DNA of 48,541 bases from a bacterium (GCA_024743115.1 JANSXC010000037.1:1-48541), one strand, 5' to 3'; shown: positions 14,826 through 23,717, numbered from the stretch's first letter. Translations and numbers: made by a program. Notes: a model not told the origin generated them from the letters alone.

Positions 14826-15848
14826 ATGAAGACTCGTTTCCTCTCCGCTCTCCTCGCTATGGCGCTGCCGATCACGGCCACGGCGCAGGATGCTTCGTCG
14901 GAAGCCGAAGCCGTGTTCTACAAGGCCTACTACCTCGAGCGGGGCGCCCGTGACTTCGCTGCGGCGATGAACCTCTACCAAAAGTTCCTCGCCTCGGCGC
15001 CCGAGCACAAGCTCGCCAAGGTCGCGGCGAAGCAGCAGTTCGCCCTGCTCAACAAGACTGGCAAGACGCAAGCGCGTGACGCGTTCCGTGAGAAGTACGC
15101 CGCGCTGCTCGGCAACAACGCCCGCAAGAACAACCGTTCCGATCGCTCGCGGCCCGAGGCCGGTGACCGGCCGGCGCGTGGCGATCGCCCGGCACGTGGT
15201 GAACGCCCGGCACGGGGAGAACGCGGCGACCGTCAGAGCATGGCCGAGCGCCTGAAGCAGGCCGAGGAGCGGATCGCCAAGGCCAAGGCCGAGGGCAATG
15301 ACGAACTCGCTGCCAACCTCGAGCGTCGCCTCGAGCGCATGAAGCAGATGGGCGAGCGCGGCGAGCGTGGCCAGGGCGGCGGCGAAGGCCGGCGTCGCGG
15401 TGGCATGCGCGGCATGTTCGGCGGCAAGAAGCTCGCCGAGATGAACGACGAGGAGCTGACGCAGTTCAAGAGCGGCCTCGAGCGCATGTCCGGCATGCTC
15501 GATCGCATGCGGGATCGCATGGGCGAAGAGCGCGCGCAGGCGTTCGAGACCAGCCTCAACGGCATCAACAAGGCGCTCGAATCGGGTGACCTCGAGGCCG
15601 CGCAGAAGGCGCTCGACAAGGTTCGCGAGTCGATGGGTGGGCGCCGCCGTGGTGGCGGTCAGGGCAACGGCGCCGGCGGCAACCGTCGCGGCCAGGGCGG
15701 CAACCGCCGTGGCGCCGGTGAAGCCGGTGGCGCTGCCGGCGAGGCCGGTGGTCGCGGCAAGATCGGCGGCGGCAAGGGCGGCGACGCCGGTGCCGGCAAG
15801 GGCCAGGTCGAGGGCAAAGGCAAAGGCAAGGGCAAGGGCGGTCGCTGA
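14826..15848 (+). CDS. Exported Arg/Gly-rich low-complexity protein
   Basis: The 340-residue product opens with a signal peptide (LSALLAMALPITATAQ). Residues 25-95 form a TPR-like helical unit (AVFYKAYYLERGARDFAAAMN). Next is an RPARGD/RPARGE repeat at about 110-140, then a charged helical stretch with coiled-coil character (AERLKQAEERIAKAKAEGND). A second helical region lies at about 200-265 (LAEMNDEELTQFKSGLERM). The last 75 residues are almost entirely Gly, Arg, Ala and Lys (GGNRRGQGGNRRG) and end in a (GK)n run. No enzyme motif is present. A surface or matrix scaffold role, or binding to anionic polymers, is possible but not shown. Confidence 0.65.
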   Translation: MKTRFLSALLAMALPITATAQDASSEAEAVFYKAYYLERGARDFAAAMNLYQKFLASAPEHKLAKVAAKQQFALLNKTGKTQARDAFREKYAALLGNNARKNNRSDRSRPEAGDRPARGDRPARGERPARGERGDRQSMAERLKQAEERIAKAKAEGNDELAANLERRLERMKQMGERGERGQGGGEGRRRGGMRGMFGGKKLAEMNDEELTQFKSGLERMSGMLDRMRDRMGEERAQAFETSLNGINKALESGDLEAAQKALDKVRESMGGRRRGGGQGNGAGGNRRGQGGNRRGAGEAGGAAGEAGGRGKIGGGKGGDAGAGKGQVEGKGKGKGKGGR

Positions 15849-15959
15849 ACCGACCCTGCAGCCATAGCCACTGGCAGAAACCAGGCGCTGCACGCGAGCC
15901 GGTTCGGAGTAGACTCCGGGCCGGCTCGTGAACGTTCCCGGGCGAGTCGCAGAAACCGC

Positions 15960-17537
15960 ATGGCAAGTGCCCGCGTCGATCCCGTCCGCCTCGAGGTGTT
16001 CCACCACCTGACGAGCGCGTTCTGCGAAGAGGCCGGGGTGCGGCTGCAGCGTTCCGCGGCGAGCCCGAACATCCGCCAGCGGCGCGATTTCTCCGTCGCG
16101 ATGTTCGACGGTGAGCAGCGGCTCGTGGCGCAGGCCGCGCACATTCCCGTGCACCTCGGCAGCGCGGGGGATTCGGTCGCGGCCGCGGTCGCGGCGCTCG
16201 ACTTCGCACCCGGGGATGTCGCGATCCTCAACGATCCCTATGCCGGCGGCACGCACCTGCCCGACATCACGATGGTTCGGCCGGTGTTCGATGCCCGCGG
16301 GCGACGCGTGCTGTGGTACCTCGTCAACCGCGCGCATCACGCCGACGTCGGCGGCAGTTCGCCGGGTTCGATGGGGATTGCCGCGGATCTCATCGCGGAA
16401 GGGCTCGTGCTGCCGCCGGTCCTGCTGCGGCGCCGCGGCAAGCTCCAGCGCGACCTGCTCGCGGTGTTCGAGAAGAACGTGCGCGGCCCCGCCGAGCGCC
16501 TACTCGACCTGCGGGCGCAGGAAGCGAGCCTCGCCGGCCTCGAAGAACGGCTGCGCGGGCACGTCGAGGCCGTCGGCATGCGCGAGGTCTCCCGCACGAC
16601 GGATGCGTTGCTCGCCTACACCGAGCGCGCCGGGCGGGCGGTGCTCTCCGACATCGGCCCTGGACCGTTCGTGGCGCGGGACGCGCTCGAGGACGACGGG
16701 CTCGGCAGCGGCCCGTTGCAGCTCGGGCTGACTTTGAAGAGGCGGCGCTCGGTGCTCGAGTTCGACTGGCGCGACTGCAGTGCGCAGGCGCGCGGCGGGG
16801 TGAACTGCACGCCCGGCATCGTGCTGGCCGCATCGGTCTACGCCCTGCGTACGTTGTGCCCTGATCGCCTGCCGACCAATGCGGGGTTGTTCCGACTCGT
16901 CGAGATCCGGACGCAGCGCGGCACCGTCGTCGATCCCGAACCACCGGCACCCGTTGCCGGCGGCAACGTCGAGACCAGCCAGCGTCTGGTGGACGTCGCG
17001 TTCGCGGCGCTGGCGCAGGCGTTGCCCGATCGGGTGCCCGCCGCCTCCGCCGGCACGATGTCGAACCTCGCGTTCGGCGGCGTTCTGGCGGGCGCGGAGC
17101 GCGAGCCGTTCTCGACCTACGAGACCCTGCCGGGCGGCGCGGGCGCGGGGCCCGAGGCGCCGGGCCGGTCCGCGATCCAGACGCACATGACGAACACGCG
17201 GAACACGCCAATCGAGGAGTTCGAGCACCGCTATCCGCTGCGCGTGCGCGAACTCTCGGTGCGGCGCGGCAGCGGCGGCAAGGGCGCGCGGCCCGGCGGC
17301 GACGGGCTGCGCAAGGTCGTCGAGGCGACCGCCGAGGTCAGCGTGTCGTTCCTCGGCGAGCGCCACGCCAGCGGACCACCCGGTGCCGCCGGCGGTTCGG
17401 CCGGCAAACCGGCGCGGCTCGAGCACGAGCGCGGCGGTCGCAAGCGCAAGCTGCCCGGCAAGACGACGTTCTCCCTGGCGCCCGGCGAACGCGTCGTGGT
17501 CGAGACGCCCGGAGGCGGTGGTCATGGTCGCGCGTGA
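15960..17537 (+). CDS. Hydantoinase B / 5-oxoprolinase family protein (HyuB-like)
   Basis: A 525-residue ATP-dependent hydantoinase/oxoprolinase beta-subunit homologue. Typical segments are VDPVRLEVFHHLTSAFCEEAG, SPNIRQRRDFSVAMFD, AHIPVHLGSAGDSV, GDVAILNDPYAGGTHLPDIT and NRAHHADVGGSSPGSM, with the C-terminal MTNTRNTPIEEFEHRYPLRV and RRGSGGKGARPGGDGL. These enzymes open cyclic imide or lactam rings together with an HyuA-type ATPase subunit. No HyuA gene is adjacent. The neighbours are an Arg/Gly-rich exported protein and a small lipoprotein. The substrate is therefore unassigned. A TAGACT box at 15910-15915 may be its -10 element. Confidence 0.85.
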   Translation: MASARVDPVRLEVFHHLTSAFCEEAGVRLQRSAASPNIRQRRDFSVAMFDGEQRLVAQAAHIPVHLGSAGDSVAAAVAALDFAPGDVAILNDPYAGGTHLPDITMVRPVFDARGRRVLWYLVNRAHHADVGGSSPGSMGIAADLIAEGLVLPPVLLRRRGKLQRDLLAVFEKNVRGPAERLLDLRAQEASLAGLEERLRGHVEAVGMREVSRTTDALLAYTERAGRAVLSDIGPGPFVARDALEDDGLGSGPLQLGLTLKRRRSVLEFDWRDCSAQARGGVNCTPGIVLAASVYALRTLCPDRLPTNAGLFRLVEIRTQRGTVVDPEPPAPVAGGNVETSQRLVDVAFAALAQALPDRVPAASAGTMSNLAFGGVLAGAEREPFSTYETLPGGAGAGPEAPGRSAIQTHMTNTRNTPIEEFEHRYPLRVRELSVRRGSGGKGARPGGDGLRKVVEATAEVSVSFLGERHASGPPGAAGGSAGKPARLEHERGGRKRKLPGKTTFSLAPGERVVVETPGGGGHGRA

Positions 17538-17949
17538 TCCGCGTGGCGCCCGCGGCCCGAATGGGATCCGCGTGTCGGCGTTCGCGACGCTCGCCATAGC
17601 CGCGGCGTGCACCACGCTGCCGTACTCGCCGTGCCCCGTCGAACTGGAGCACGGCGTGCCCGCCGACGCGTTCGAGCGCTGTAAGGCCGTCGTGCGCGCG
17701 CGCTACGGCGGCTTCGTCGAACTCGACCCGGTCGATTTCCGGCTCGCGACCGACTGGCTCCCGGTCGCCTCACCGACCGGCCAACGGCGCGCATCCGTGT
17801 TCCGCGATGGTGACGATCTCGCCGTCGTCGTCGAGGCGCGTTCGCTCGTCGAGCCACCGCTCGGGTTGCCGTACTGGGGCAGCGTGCGCGGCGATCCCGC
17901 CGCCGAACGCGAACTCGCCGAGCAGCTGCGCCGCGTGCTCGAGCCCTGA
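17524..17949 (+). CDS. Small probable lipoprotein of unknown function
   Basis: The frame starts at ATG 17524, inside the end of the hydantoinase gene (14-base overlap). A GTG at 17572 is an equally good start and places the hydrophobic segment FATLAIAAAC at once, with the cysteine as a possible lipidation site. The mature part (CPVELEHGVPADAFERCKAVV, then LDPVDFRLATDWLPV and DDLAVVVEARSLVEPPLG) shows strong G/C third-position bias, so it looks genuinely coding. I recognise no family. Its 3' part overlaps the read-through tail of the opposite-strand gene. Confidence 0.55.
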   Translation: MVARDPRGARGPNGIRVSAFATLAIAAACTTLPYSPCPVELEHGVPADAFERCKAVVRARYGGFVELDPVDFRLATDWLPVASPTGQRRASVFRDGDDLAVVVEARSLVEPPLGLPYWGSVRGDPAAERELAEQLRRVLEP

Positions 17950-19025
17950 GGCGCTGGCGTTCGTGCCGTCACGCCCCGGCACGTCGTTGCCGCGAGCAGA
18001 CGGCGCACGCGGCGCAGTCGCGGGTCGCCTGGGTTCGCTGCGGCGGCGCGATCGATCATCCGGAGGCCGCGTGCTGCCTGGCCGCGGGCTTCGAGCAGGC
18101 GGGCGCGGGCAAGTACGAACGCCGACGATCGGCGGCCGGTGAGGCGGCGGCTGGTGCGGATCGTGCGTGCTGCCGCGGGCAGGTCGCCACAGCCGAGCTC
18201 GGCTTCGAACGACCACAGCCAGGCCGCCGCGTGTTCGGGCCACAAGCTGGTGCTGTGCCGCAGCGCGCGCCGGCCGGCCGGCAGGGTTGGTTCGACGTGG
18301 TTGCGCCAGGCCGCGAGCACCTCCCGCACGGCCTGCGCCGTGCGCAGCAGCGCGAACCGGCGGGTCAGCCGGCGCACGCGCATCAGCCGCCGGCTCGGGT
18401 CGGGTTGCGGCCAGTCGGCGCGTGGCACGAGCGTCGTGAGACGAAGGTGCAACCGCAGGACGTCGGCGCCATAGCCGAGTAGCGCCTCGGCGAGTCGACG
18501 TTCCCAGAACCGCGCGGTCTTGCCATCGTCGCCGAGCCGCGTCGCCAGCCGGTCGAGTTGTTCGCGCACAGCGCCGGTGCTCGTGCCCATCGCGCGGGCG
18601 CTGGCCTGCAGGTTGCAGCGGCCGTTCTTGAGCCAGACGAACGGCAGCGGGTCGACGAGTTGCGCGAGCTGCGGTTCGCTGCCGCTCGGGTCGGGAGCTG
18701 GATCGGCGGCGAGCACGAGATCGGGGTCGGCCGCGATGTGCCGGCGGCTGCGCACATGATGCTGGTAGACCCAGCGTTCGGCCAGCCGGATCCAGCGCGC
18801 GTGGCGTTCGATCCGCGGGGCGGCGAGCACCGCGGCCGGGTCGAGCAGGCAGTCGATCGTCAGCTCCTGAGCGACGTCGTCGCGCAGCTCGGGCAGCGCG
18901 GCCGGCGCGATGTGCTTCCACGCGGCGATCCGGTGCAGGATCCCGGGGAGGATCCGTTCGACGAAACGTTCGAGCAGGGCCAGTGCGCGCTCGCGTGCGG
19001 GGGTATCGATCGGGCCGTTCGTCAT
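17703..19025 (-). CDS. Cytoplasmic HTH/TPR-like protein, probably frameshifted at its 3' end
   Basis: ATG 19025 follows a good GGAGG ten bases upstream. The 440-residue frame begins with a helical region (ALLERFVERILPGILHRIAAW, ELRDDVAQELTIDCLL) reminiscent of sigma-factor region 2. A helix-turn-helix-like stretch follows at about 143-170 (NLQASARAMGTSTGAVREQL). The last good part is TPR-like (AAWLWSFEAELGCGDLPAAAR, then ARLLEARGQAARGLRMIDRAA). The final ~82 residues are Ser/Thr/Arg-rich and lie antisense to the lipoprotein gene, so they look like read-through. A one-base shift would end the gene at the TGA at 17971-17969, just outside that gene. Its function is unknown, and a regulatory role is possible. 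Confidence 0.5.
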   Translation of the reverse strand: MTNGPIDTPARERALALLERFVERILPGILHRIAAWKHIAPAALPELRDDVAQELTIDCLLDPAAVLAAPRIERHARWIRLAERWVYQHHVRSRRHIAADPDLVLAADPAPDPSGSEPQLAQLVDPLPFVWLKNGRCNLQASARAMGTSTGAVREQLDRLATRLGDDGKTARFWERRLAEALLGYGADVLRLHLRLTTLVPRADWPQPDPSRRLMRVRRLTRRFALLRTAQAVREVLAAWRNHVEPTLPAGRRALRHSTSLWPEHAAAWLWSFEAELGCGDLPAAARTIRTSRRLTGRRSSAFVLARARLLEARGQAARGLRMIDRAAAANPGDPRLRRVRRLLAATTCRGVTARTPAPQGSSTRRSCSASSRSAAGSPRTLPQYGNPSGGSTSERASTTTARSSPSRNTDARRWPVGEATGSQSVASRKSTGSSSTKPP

Positions 19026-19161
19026 GGGTCGCGTTCCTCCAGAGGAACGGTGGCCGGGCGGGGGAAAGCGTCACGCGGGACCTGCCCGACAAACCGGTGT
19101 CCGCGGCATACGGATTGCTCACCCGCCTGCTATGCTCCCGCCCTTTTTGCAGCCTGACCGC

Positions 19162-20430
19162 ATGCCGACAACCTGTGTCGTAGGCATCCTCTGGGGTGAC
19201 GAAGGCAAGGGCAAGGTGATCGACTACCTTGCCGCTGACGCCGATTACGTCGTTCGCTACGGCGGCGGCCACAACGCCGGCCACACGCTCGTCCTGCCTT
19301 CGGGCAAGGTCGTGTTGAACCTCGTGCCCTCTGGGGTCGTGCGTGAGCACACCAAGAACGTGATCGGCAACGGCGTCGTCGTTGACCCGATCCACCTGTG
19401 CGCCGAGATCGATCGGCTGACGGAGCGCGGTGTGAAGATCGAGCTCGGCCAGAACCTGCTCGTCAGCGAGCGGGCGCACGTGATCGTCGGCGCGCATCGC
19501 GAGCAGGATCACTGGACCGAGAACTTGCGCGGCGACACCAAGATCGGCACGACCGGTCGCGGCATCGGCCCGGCCTACGGTGATCGCAGTGCGCGCATCG
19601 GCCTGCGGCTGGGCGACCTGATCCGACCCGATCGCCTCGCGGCCGCAGTGGCAGCGTTCGCGCACCAGAAGAACGCCTGGTTCGAGCCCGCCGGGTTGCC
19701 GCGCATCGACGTCGACTCGACCATCGCGGAGCTTCGCGCGGCGGGCGAGCGACTCGCGCCCGCGATCCAGGACACGGGGCGGTTGCTGCGCGAGGCGCGG
19801 TTGGCAGGGCAGCGCATCCTGATCGAAGGGGCCCAGGGCTGCCTGCTCGATCTCGAACACGGCACGTACCCGTTCGTGACGAGCTCGAACGCCAGCACGG
19901 GCGGTGCGTTCAGCGGCACCGGGCTGCCGCCGCACGAGCTCGAGGTGATCGGCATCGCCAAGGCCTACGCCACGCGCGTCGGCGAAGGACCGTTCCCGAC
20001 CGAGTACGACGGCGACCTCGCGGACCGCCTACGCCAGGCGGGCAACGAGTTCGGGTCGGCGACCGGTCGGCCGCGGCGCTGCGGCGCGTTCGACAGCGTC
20101 GCGGTGCGGTACTCCGGCGCGGTCGCCGGCGTCGATCGCCTGGTGCTGACCAACCTCGACGTGCTGCGCGGTTTCGAGCTGCGCATCGCGGTGGGCTACA
20201 AGCTGCCCGACGGTTCGACGACGACTGCGATGCCTGCGTTCGACCTCGAACGGGTCGAGCCCGAGTACGTCGAGCTGCCCGGGTTCGACGAGGACGTCAC
20301 GAACGTGCGTGAGTGGGCCGGGCTGCCCGCCAATGCGCGGGCCTACGTCGAAGCGATCGAGGAGCACACCGGCCTGGCCGTGCGGACGATCTCCGTCGGG
20401 CCCGGCCGCGAGCAGGTGATCGTGCGGTGA
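19162..20430 (+). CDS. purA: Adenylosuccinate synthetase
   Basis: Joins IMP and aspartate with GTP to make adenylosuccinate, the first committed step to AMP. The 422-residue product has the normal family length. The GTP-binding loop GDEGKGK has D13 and K16, and GGGHNAGHT carries H41, the same numbering as the E. coli catalytic residues. IGTTGRGIGPAY, GAQGCLLDLEHGTYPFVTSSN, YATRVGEGPFPTE and NLDVLRGF are all family signatures. ATG 19162 was chosen because the conserved N-terminus starts there. It heads a compact plus-strand run and overlaps uppS by four bases (GTGA). Confidence 0.97.
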   Translation: MPTTCVVGILWGDEGKGKVIDYLAADADYVVRYGGGHNAGHTLVLPSGKVVLNLVPSGVVREHTKNVIGNGVVVDPIHLCAEIDRLTERGVKIELGQNLLVSERAHVIVGAHREQDHWTENLRGDTKIGTTGRGIGPAYGDRSARIGLRLGDLIRPDRLAAAVAAFAHQKNAWFEPAGLPRIDVDSTIAELRAAGERLAPAIQDTGRLLREARLAGQRILIEGAQGCLLDLEHGTYPFVTSSNASTGGAFSGTGLPPHELEVIGIAKAYATRVGEGPFPTEYDGDLADRLRQAGNEFGSATGRPRRCGAFDSVAVRYSGAVAGVDRLVLTNLDVLRGFELRIAVGYKLPDGSTTTAMPAFDLERVEPEYVELPGFDEDVTNVREWAGLPANARAYVEAIEEHTGLAVRTISVGPGREQVIVR

Positions 20431-21155
20431 GCACGCCCGGCGGTGATGACCAGCTCGTGGTGCCGCGCAGCGTAGCGGTCATCATGGACGGCAACGGCCG
20501 CTGGGCGAAGCGCGCCGGTTTCGAGCGCATTCGCGGGCACGAGCGCGGCGTCGATGCGGTCCGCACGACGGTGACCGAGTGCGCGCGCCTCGGCGTCGAG
20601 GCGCTGACGCTCTACGCGTTCTCCGAGGAGAACTGGTCGCGCCCCAAGCGCGAAATCAAACTGCTGTTCGGACTGCTCGAGCGATTCCTCGTCGCGGAGC
20701 GCCCGACGCTGATGGACAACGACGTCCGACTGCTGCACAGCGGCCGCCGCGAGCGGTTGCCGCCGCGCGTGCTCGAGCTGCTCGACGAGACCGTCGAGCT
20801 CACGGCGAAGAACGGCGGCATGCGGCTCGCGCTCGCGATCTCGTACGGCGGCCGGCAAGAACTCGCCGATGCCGCCCGGCGGCTGGCCGCGGACGTCGCC
20901 GCGGGCGAGCTCGATCCCGCCACCGTCGATGAATCGGCGCTGGCTGCCCGGCTCTACCTGCCGGAGTTGCCCGATCCGGATCTGTTGATCCGCACGGCCG
21001 GCGAGCTGCGCGTCAGCAACTTCCTGCTCTGGCAGATCAGCTACGCCGAGATCCACGTCAGCGACGTCTGCTGGCCCGAGTTCGGCAAGGACGAGCTGCA
21101 CGCGGCGTTCCGTGAGTTCGGTCGCCGGACCCGGCGGTTCGGCAAGGTGCTCTGA
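20427..21155 (+). CDS. uppS: Isoprenyl transferase (undecaprenyl diphosphate synthase type)
   Basis: A cis-prenyltransferase that condenses isopentenyl diphosphates onto farnesyl diphosphate to give the lipid carrier for wall and surface polymers. The 242-residue product has VAVIMDGNGRWAKRAG with catalytic D21, GHERGVDAVR, LTLYAFSEENWSRP, and the C-terminal signature PDPDLLIRTAGELRVSNFLLWQ followed by SYAEIHV and WPEF. The start is a GTG overlapping the purA stop (GTGA), indicating translational coupling. The neighbour cdsA is the usual partner in bacteria. Confidence 0.95.
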   Translation: MSTPGGDDQLVVPRSVAVIMDGNGRWAKRAGFERIRGHERGVDAVRTTVTECARLGVEALTLYAFSEENWSRPKREIKLLFGLLERFLVAERPTLMDNDVRLLHSGRRERLPPRVLELLDETVELTAKNGGMRLALAISYGGRQELADAARRLAADVAAGELDPATVDESALAARLYLPELPDPDLLIRTAGELRVSNFLLWQISYAEIHVSDVCWPEFGKDELHAAFREFGRRTRRFGKVL

Positions 21156-21177
21156 ACGGCATGGTGCTCTGATCGTT

Positions 21178-22029
21178 ATGGCCAACGACCTGCGGGTGCG
21201 CGCCGTGCTGGCGCCGACGATGCTGCTCCTGATCGGCCTGATCTACTGGGTCGACGTCACCGAGTTCTTCGGCTGGCGCCCGGGCATCGCCTGCGCGACG
21301 TTGCTCGGGCTGATGGGGCTCGGCGGCGTGCTCGAGTTCATCGGGCTGTTGCGCGGTGGTGGATTCGCGGTCTCGCGCCGCACGCTGCCGCTGCTCACGG
21401 TCGGGCTGCTGGTCTCACCGTTCTGGTTCGTCTGGGGCAACGTCGATCGTGAGCTCTATCCGCTGGTCTCGGCGACCCTGCTGCTGCTGTTCCCTATGGC
21501 CGTGCAGTCGCTCGGTCGCGAGGACATGAAAGCGGGGCTCGAGCGGCAGGGTGCGACGCTGCTGGGCTTCATCTGGATCGCGTGGCCGATCTATCTCGCG
21601 ATGGGCACGTGCTTCCGTCATCTGCCCTCGGTCCTGTTCGTCGTGCTCGTCTGCAAGGGCGGCGACATCGGCGGCTACTGCTTCGGTCGGCTGTTCGGTC
21701 GCACCAAGCTGATCCCGCACATCAGTCCCGGCAAGACGATCGAGGGTGCGCTCGGCAGTCTCCTCGTCTCCGTGCTGCTCGCCGTGTTCCTGCGCGAGTC
21801 CCTGCTGCTGCCGCGGGTGGAGCTGCCGCTCTGGCTCGCGATCCTCGTCGGCATCGCGCTCAACTTCACGACCCAGGCGGGCGATCTCGTGGAGTCGCTG
21901 CTCAAGCGCCGGTGCAGTGCCAAGGACAGCTCACGCCTGCTGCCTGCGCACGGCGGCATCCTGGACCTCATCGACAGCCTGCTGTTCTCGTTCAACGTGT
22001 GGTTCCTCGTGCTCGTCTGGCTGACGTGA
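21178..22029 (+). CDS. cdsA: Phosphatidate cytidylyltransferase
   Basis: Makes CDP-diacylglycerol from phosphatidate and CTP in the inner membrane, the branch point of phospholipid synthesis. The 283-residue product has about seven or eight hydrophobic segments. The C-terminal CDS signature runs from QAGDLVESLLKRR through SAKDSSRLLPAHGGILDLIDSLLF, with the metal-binding GD..D pattern. Upstream it has KGGDIGGYCFGRLFG and ISPGKTIEG, also diagnostic. It starts 22 bases after uppS at ATG 21178. Confidence 0.95.
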   Translation: MANDLRVRAVLAPTMLLLIGLIYWVDVTEFFGWRPGIACATLLGLMGLGGVLEFIGLLRGGGFAVSRRTLPLLTVGLLVSPFWFVWGNVDRELYPLVSATLLLLFPMAVQSLGREDMKAGLERQGATLLGFIWIAWPIYLAMGTCFRHLPSVLFVVLVCKGGDIGGYCFGRLFGRTKLIPHISPGKTIEGALGSLLVSVLLAVFLRESLLLPRVELPLWLAILVGIALNFTTQAGDLVESLLKRRCSAKDSSRLLPAHGGILDLIDSLLFSFNVWFLVLVWLT

Positions 22030-22069
22030 CGTAGTAGAGTTCTCTTGTTCGCCCGCCCGACCTCCCACG

Positions 22070-23101
22070 ATGACAGACGCTGACGTCCAGCTGCCGATGC
22101 AATCGGTCGACGAGGCCCGCACACTGCTGGGGCCGCTCGACTCCAACGCCCGACTCATCCGTGAAGTGCACGGCGTCAGCGTGCTGGCGCGCGATGGCAG
22201 TCTCCGGCTGCTCGGGGACGCGGAGAAAGTGCTCGCGGTTCAGGCGGTCCTGGCGGATTGCCTGTCGGCGATGCGCGGCGGCGAGCGCCTCACCACGCAG
22301 GACGTCGCGGCGCGGTTACGCGGCGACGAAGGTGGCGACATCGGCGGCGGGCTGGAGCTCGATGGCCGGCCTACGCGCCACGCGGGCAGTCGGCACATGG
22401 CCGTGCGGGCGCGAACGAAGGGGCAGCAGCGCTACCTCGAGGCCGTCGAGCAGCACGACGTCGTGTTCGGCGTCGGGCCGGCAGGTACCGGCAAGACGTA
22501 CCTCGCGGTCGCGAAGGCGATCGAGGCGCTCAAGAGCGGCGAAGTGCGGCGCCTCGTGCTCGTGCGTCCGGCCGTCGAGGCCGGGGAGAAGCTCGGGTTC
22601 CTGCCTGGTGACTTCCAGGCCAAGATCGATCCCTACCTGCGGCCGATGTACGACGCGCTGCAGGACCTGCTCGATACCCGCACCCGCACCCGCTGGCTCG
22701 AGGGCGACGTTGTCGAGGTCTGCCCGCTGGCCTACATGCGCGGACGGACGTTGAACCACTCGTTCGTGATCCTCGACGAAGCGCAGAACACGACGATTCC
22801 GCAGATGCTGATGTTCCTGACCCGGCTCGGGGAAGGTTCGCGGATGGTCGTGACCGGCGATCCGTCCCAGAACGACCTGCCACGGCACATCCGATCGGGG
22901 CTTGCCGATGCCGTGCGCCGGCTGCGCAACGTGAATGGCATCGGCATCGTGGAGCTCGACGCCAGCGACGTGGTGCGGCACGCCGTAGTCAGCCGCATCG
23001 TGCAGGCCTACGGCAGTCGTCCCGGCACGCCGGACGCGGCCCCCGAAGCCGCGCCCGCAGCAGACGATTCCGACGAGCCCGATTCGGGAGCCGACGAGTG
23101 A
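22070..23101 (+). CDS. PhoH family ATPase
   Basis: A 343-residue PhoH-like P-loop protein. An N-terminal KH-like/PhoH-N region (residues 1-85) precedes the nucleotide-binding domain. The Walker A loop is GPAGTGKT at 136-143 and the Walker B is VILDEAQNTT with D236. LVLVRPAVEAGEKLGFLPGD and MVVTGDPSQNDLP are family signatures. The last 25 residues are an acidic/Ala-rich tail. PhoH next to YbeY is a widely conserved pair linked to rRNA processing and ribosome quality control. It overlaps ybeY as GTGA. A TAGAGT box at 22035-22040 suggests an internal promoter. Confidence 0.93.
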   Translation: MTDADVQLPMQSVDEARTLLGPLDSNARLIREVHGVSVLARDGSLRLLGDAEKVLAVQAVLADCLSAMRGGERLTTQDVAARLRGDEGGDIGGGLELDGRPTRHAGSRHMAVRARTKGQQRYLEAVEQHDVVFGVGPAGTGKTYLAVAKAIEALKSGEVRRLVLVRPAVEAGEKLGFLPGDFQAKIDPYLRPMYDALQDLLDTRTRTRWLEGDVVEVCPLAYMRGRTLNHSFVILDEAQNTTIPQMLMFLTRLGEGSRMVVTGDPSQNDLPRHIRSGLADAVRRLRNVNGIGIVELDASDVVRHAVVSRIVQAYGSRPGTPDAAPEAAPAADDSDEPDSGADE

Positions 23102-23556
23102 GCGTCCGGCGCGTGGTGCGACCGCGGCTACAGCTCGAAGTGCTCGATCACGGACGCCCGCGCACCGAACGTGCTTTCTTGCGCCGCGTTGTGCGCGCCG
23201 CGTTGGCGCATGGGCGCCGCGAAGACATGCCGGTTTCGTTGTTGCTCACCGACGATGCCGAGATCGCGCGCGTGCACGCCGACTACCTCGATGATCCGAC
23301 GCCGACCGACGTCATCTCGTTCGACATCGACGGATCGGCCGAGCTCGTCGTCAGTGTCGAGACCGCGCGACGTACGGCGAAAGAACTCGGTCACACGGTG
23401 CGCGCCGAAGTCGCGCTCTACGTCGTGCACGGAATCCTGCACGTGTGCGGTTACGACGATCATCGACCGAAGGATCGCGCGCGCATGCGTCGCGCAGAGC
23501 GCGAAGTGATGCGCGCGTTGCGACTGCAAGTGCACGAAGTCGACGGTGAGAACTGA
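23098..23556 (+). CDS. ybeY: Endoribonuclease YbeY (rRNA maturation factor)
   Basis: A single-domain zinc metalloprotein needed for 16S rRNA 3'-end processing and late ribosome quality control. The 152-residue product has the zinc motif HGILHVCGYDDH at 111-122 (H111, H115, terminal H122), preceded by the family block PTDVISFDIDG. GTG 23098 overlaps the phoH stop (GTGA). Its 3' end is followed by a 12-bp palindrome (CAACACGTGTTG, 23558-23569), which may be part of the control region of the sigma-factor gene. Confidence 0.95.
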   Translation: MSVRRVVRPRLQLEVLDHGRPRTERAFLRRVVRAALAHGRREDMPVSLLLTDDAEIARVHADYLDDPTPTDVISFDIDGSAELVVSVETARRTAKELGHTVRAEVALYVVHGILHVCGYDDHRPKDRARMRRAEREVMRALRLQVHEVDGEN

Positions 23557-23717
23557 CCAACACGTGTTGCGAAGTCCTCACAAGTCGTGCTACCCTTCCG
23601 CCGCAATCGTGTAGCGCGCGACCGCGAACGATCTTCGTCACGATGTTCTTCATCGATGCGTTGTTCCAGATCGGCCGGTCTTCGAGTCGCGACACGAACG
23701 CACAACGGGTGGTGCCT

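Noticed and set aside
14637..16340. 567-codon minus-strand open frame
   Set aside because: Antisense to the Arg/Gly-rich protein and hydantoinase B; no domain signatures.
19026..19161. Promoter for purA in the divergent gap
   Set aside because: A TATGCT at 19131 looks like a -10 box but no -35 element stands at a proper distance, so I did not list it.
17770..19935. 721-codon minus-strand open frame overlapping purA and the HTH/TPR gene
   Set aside because: Runs through purA in antisense and shadows the true minus-strand gene in another frame; Arg/Pro-rich with no motif.
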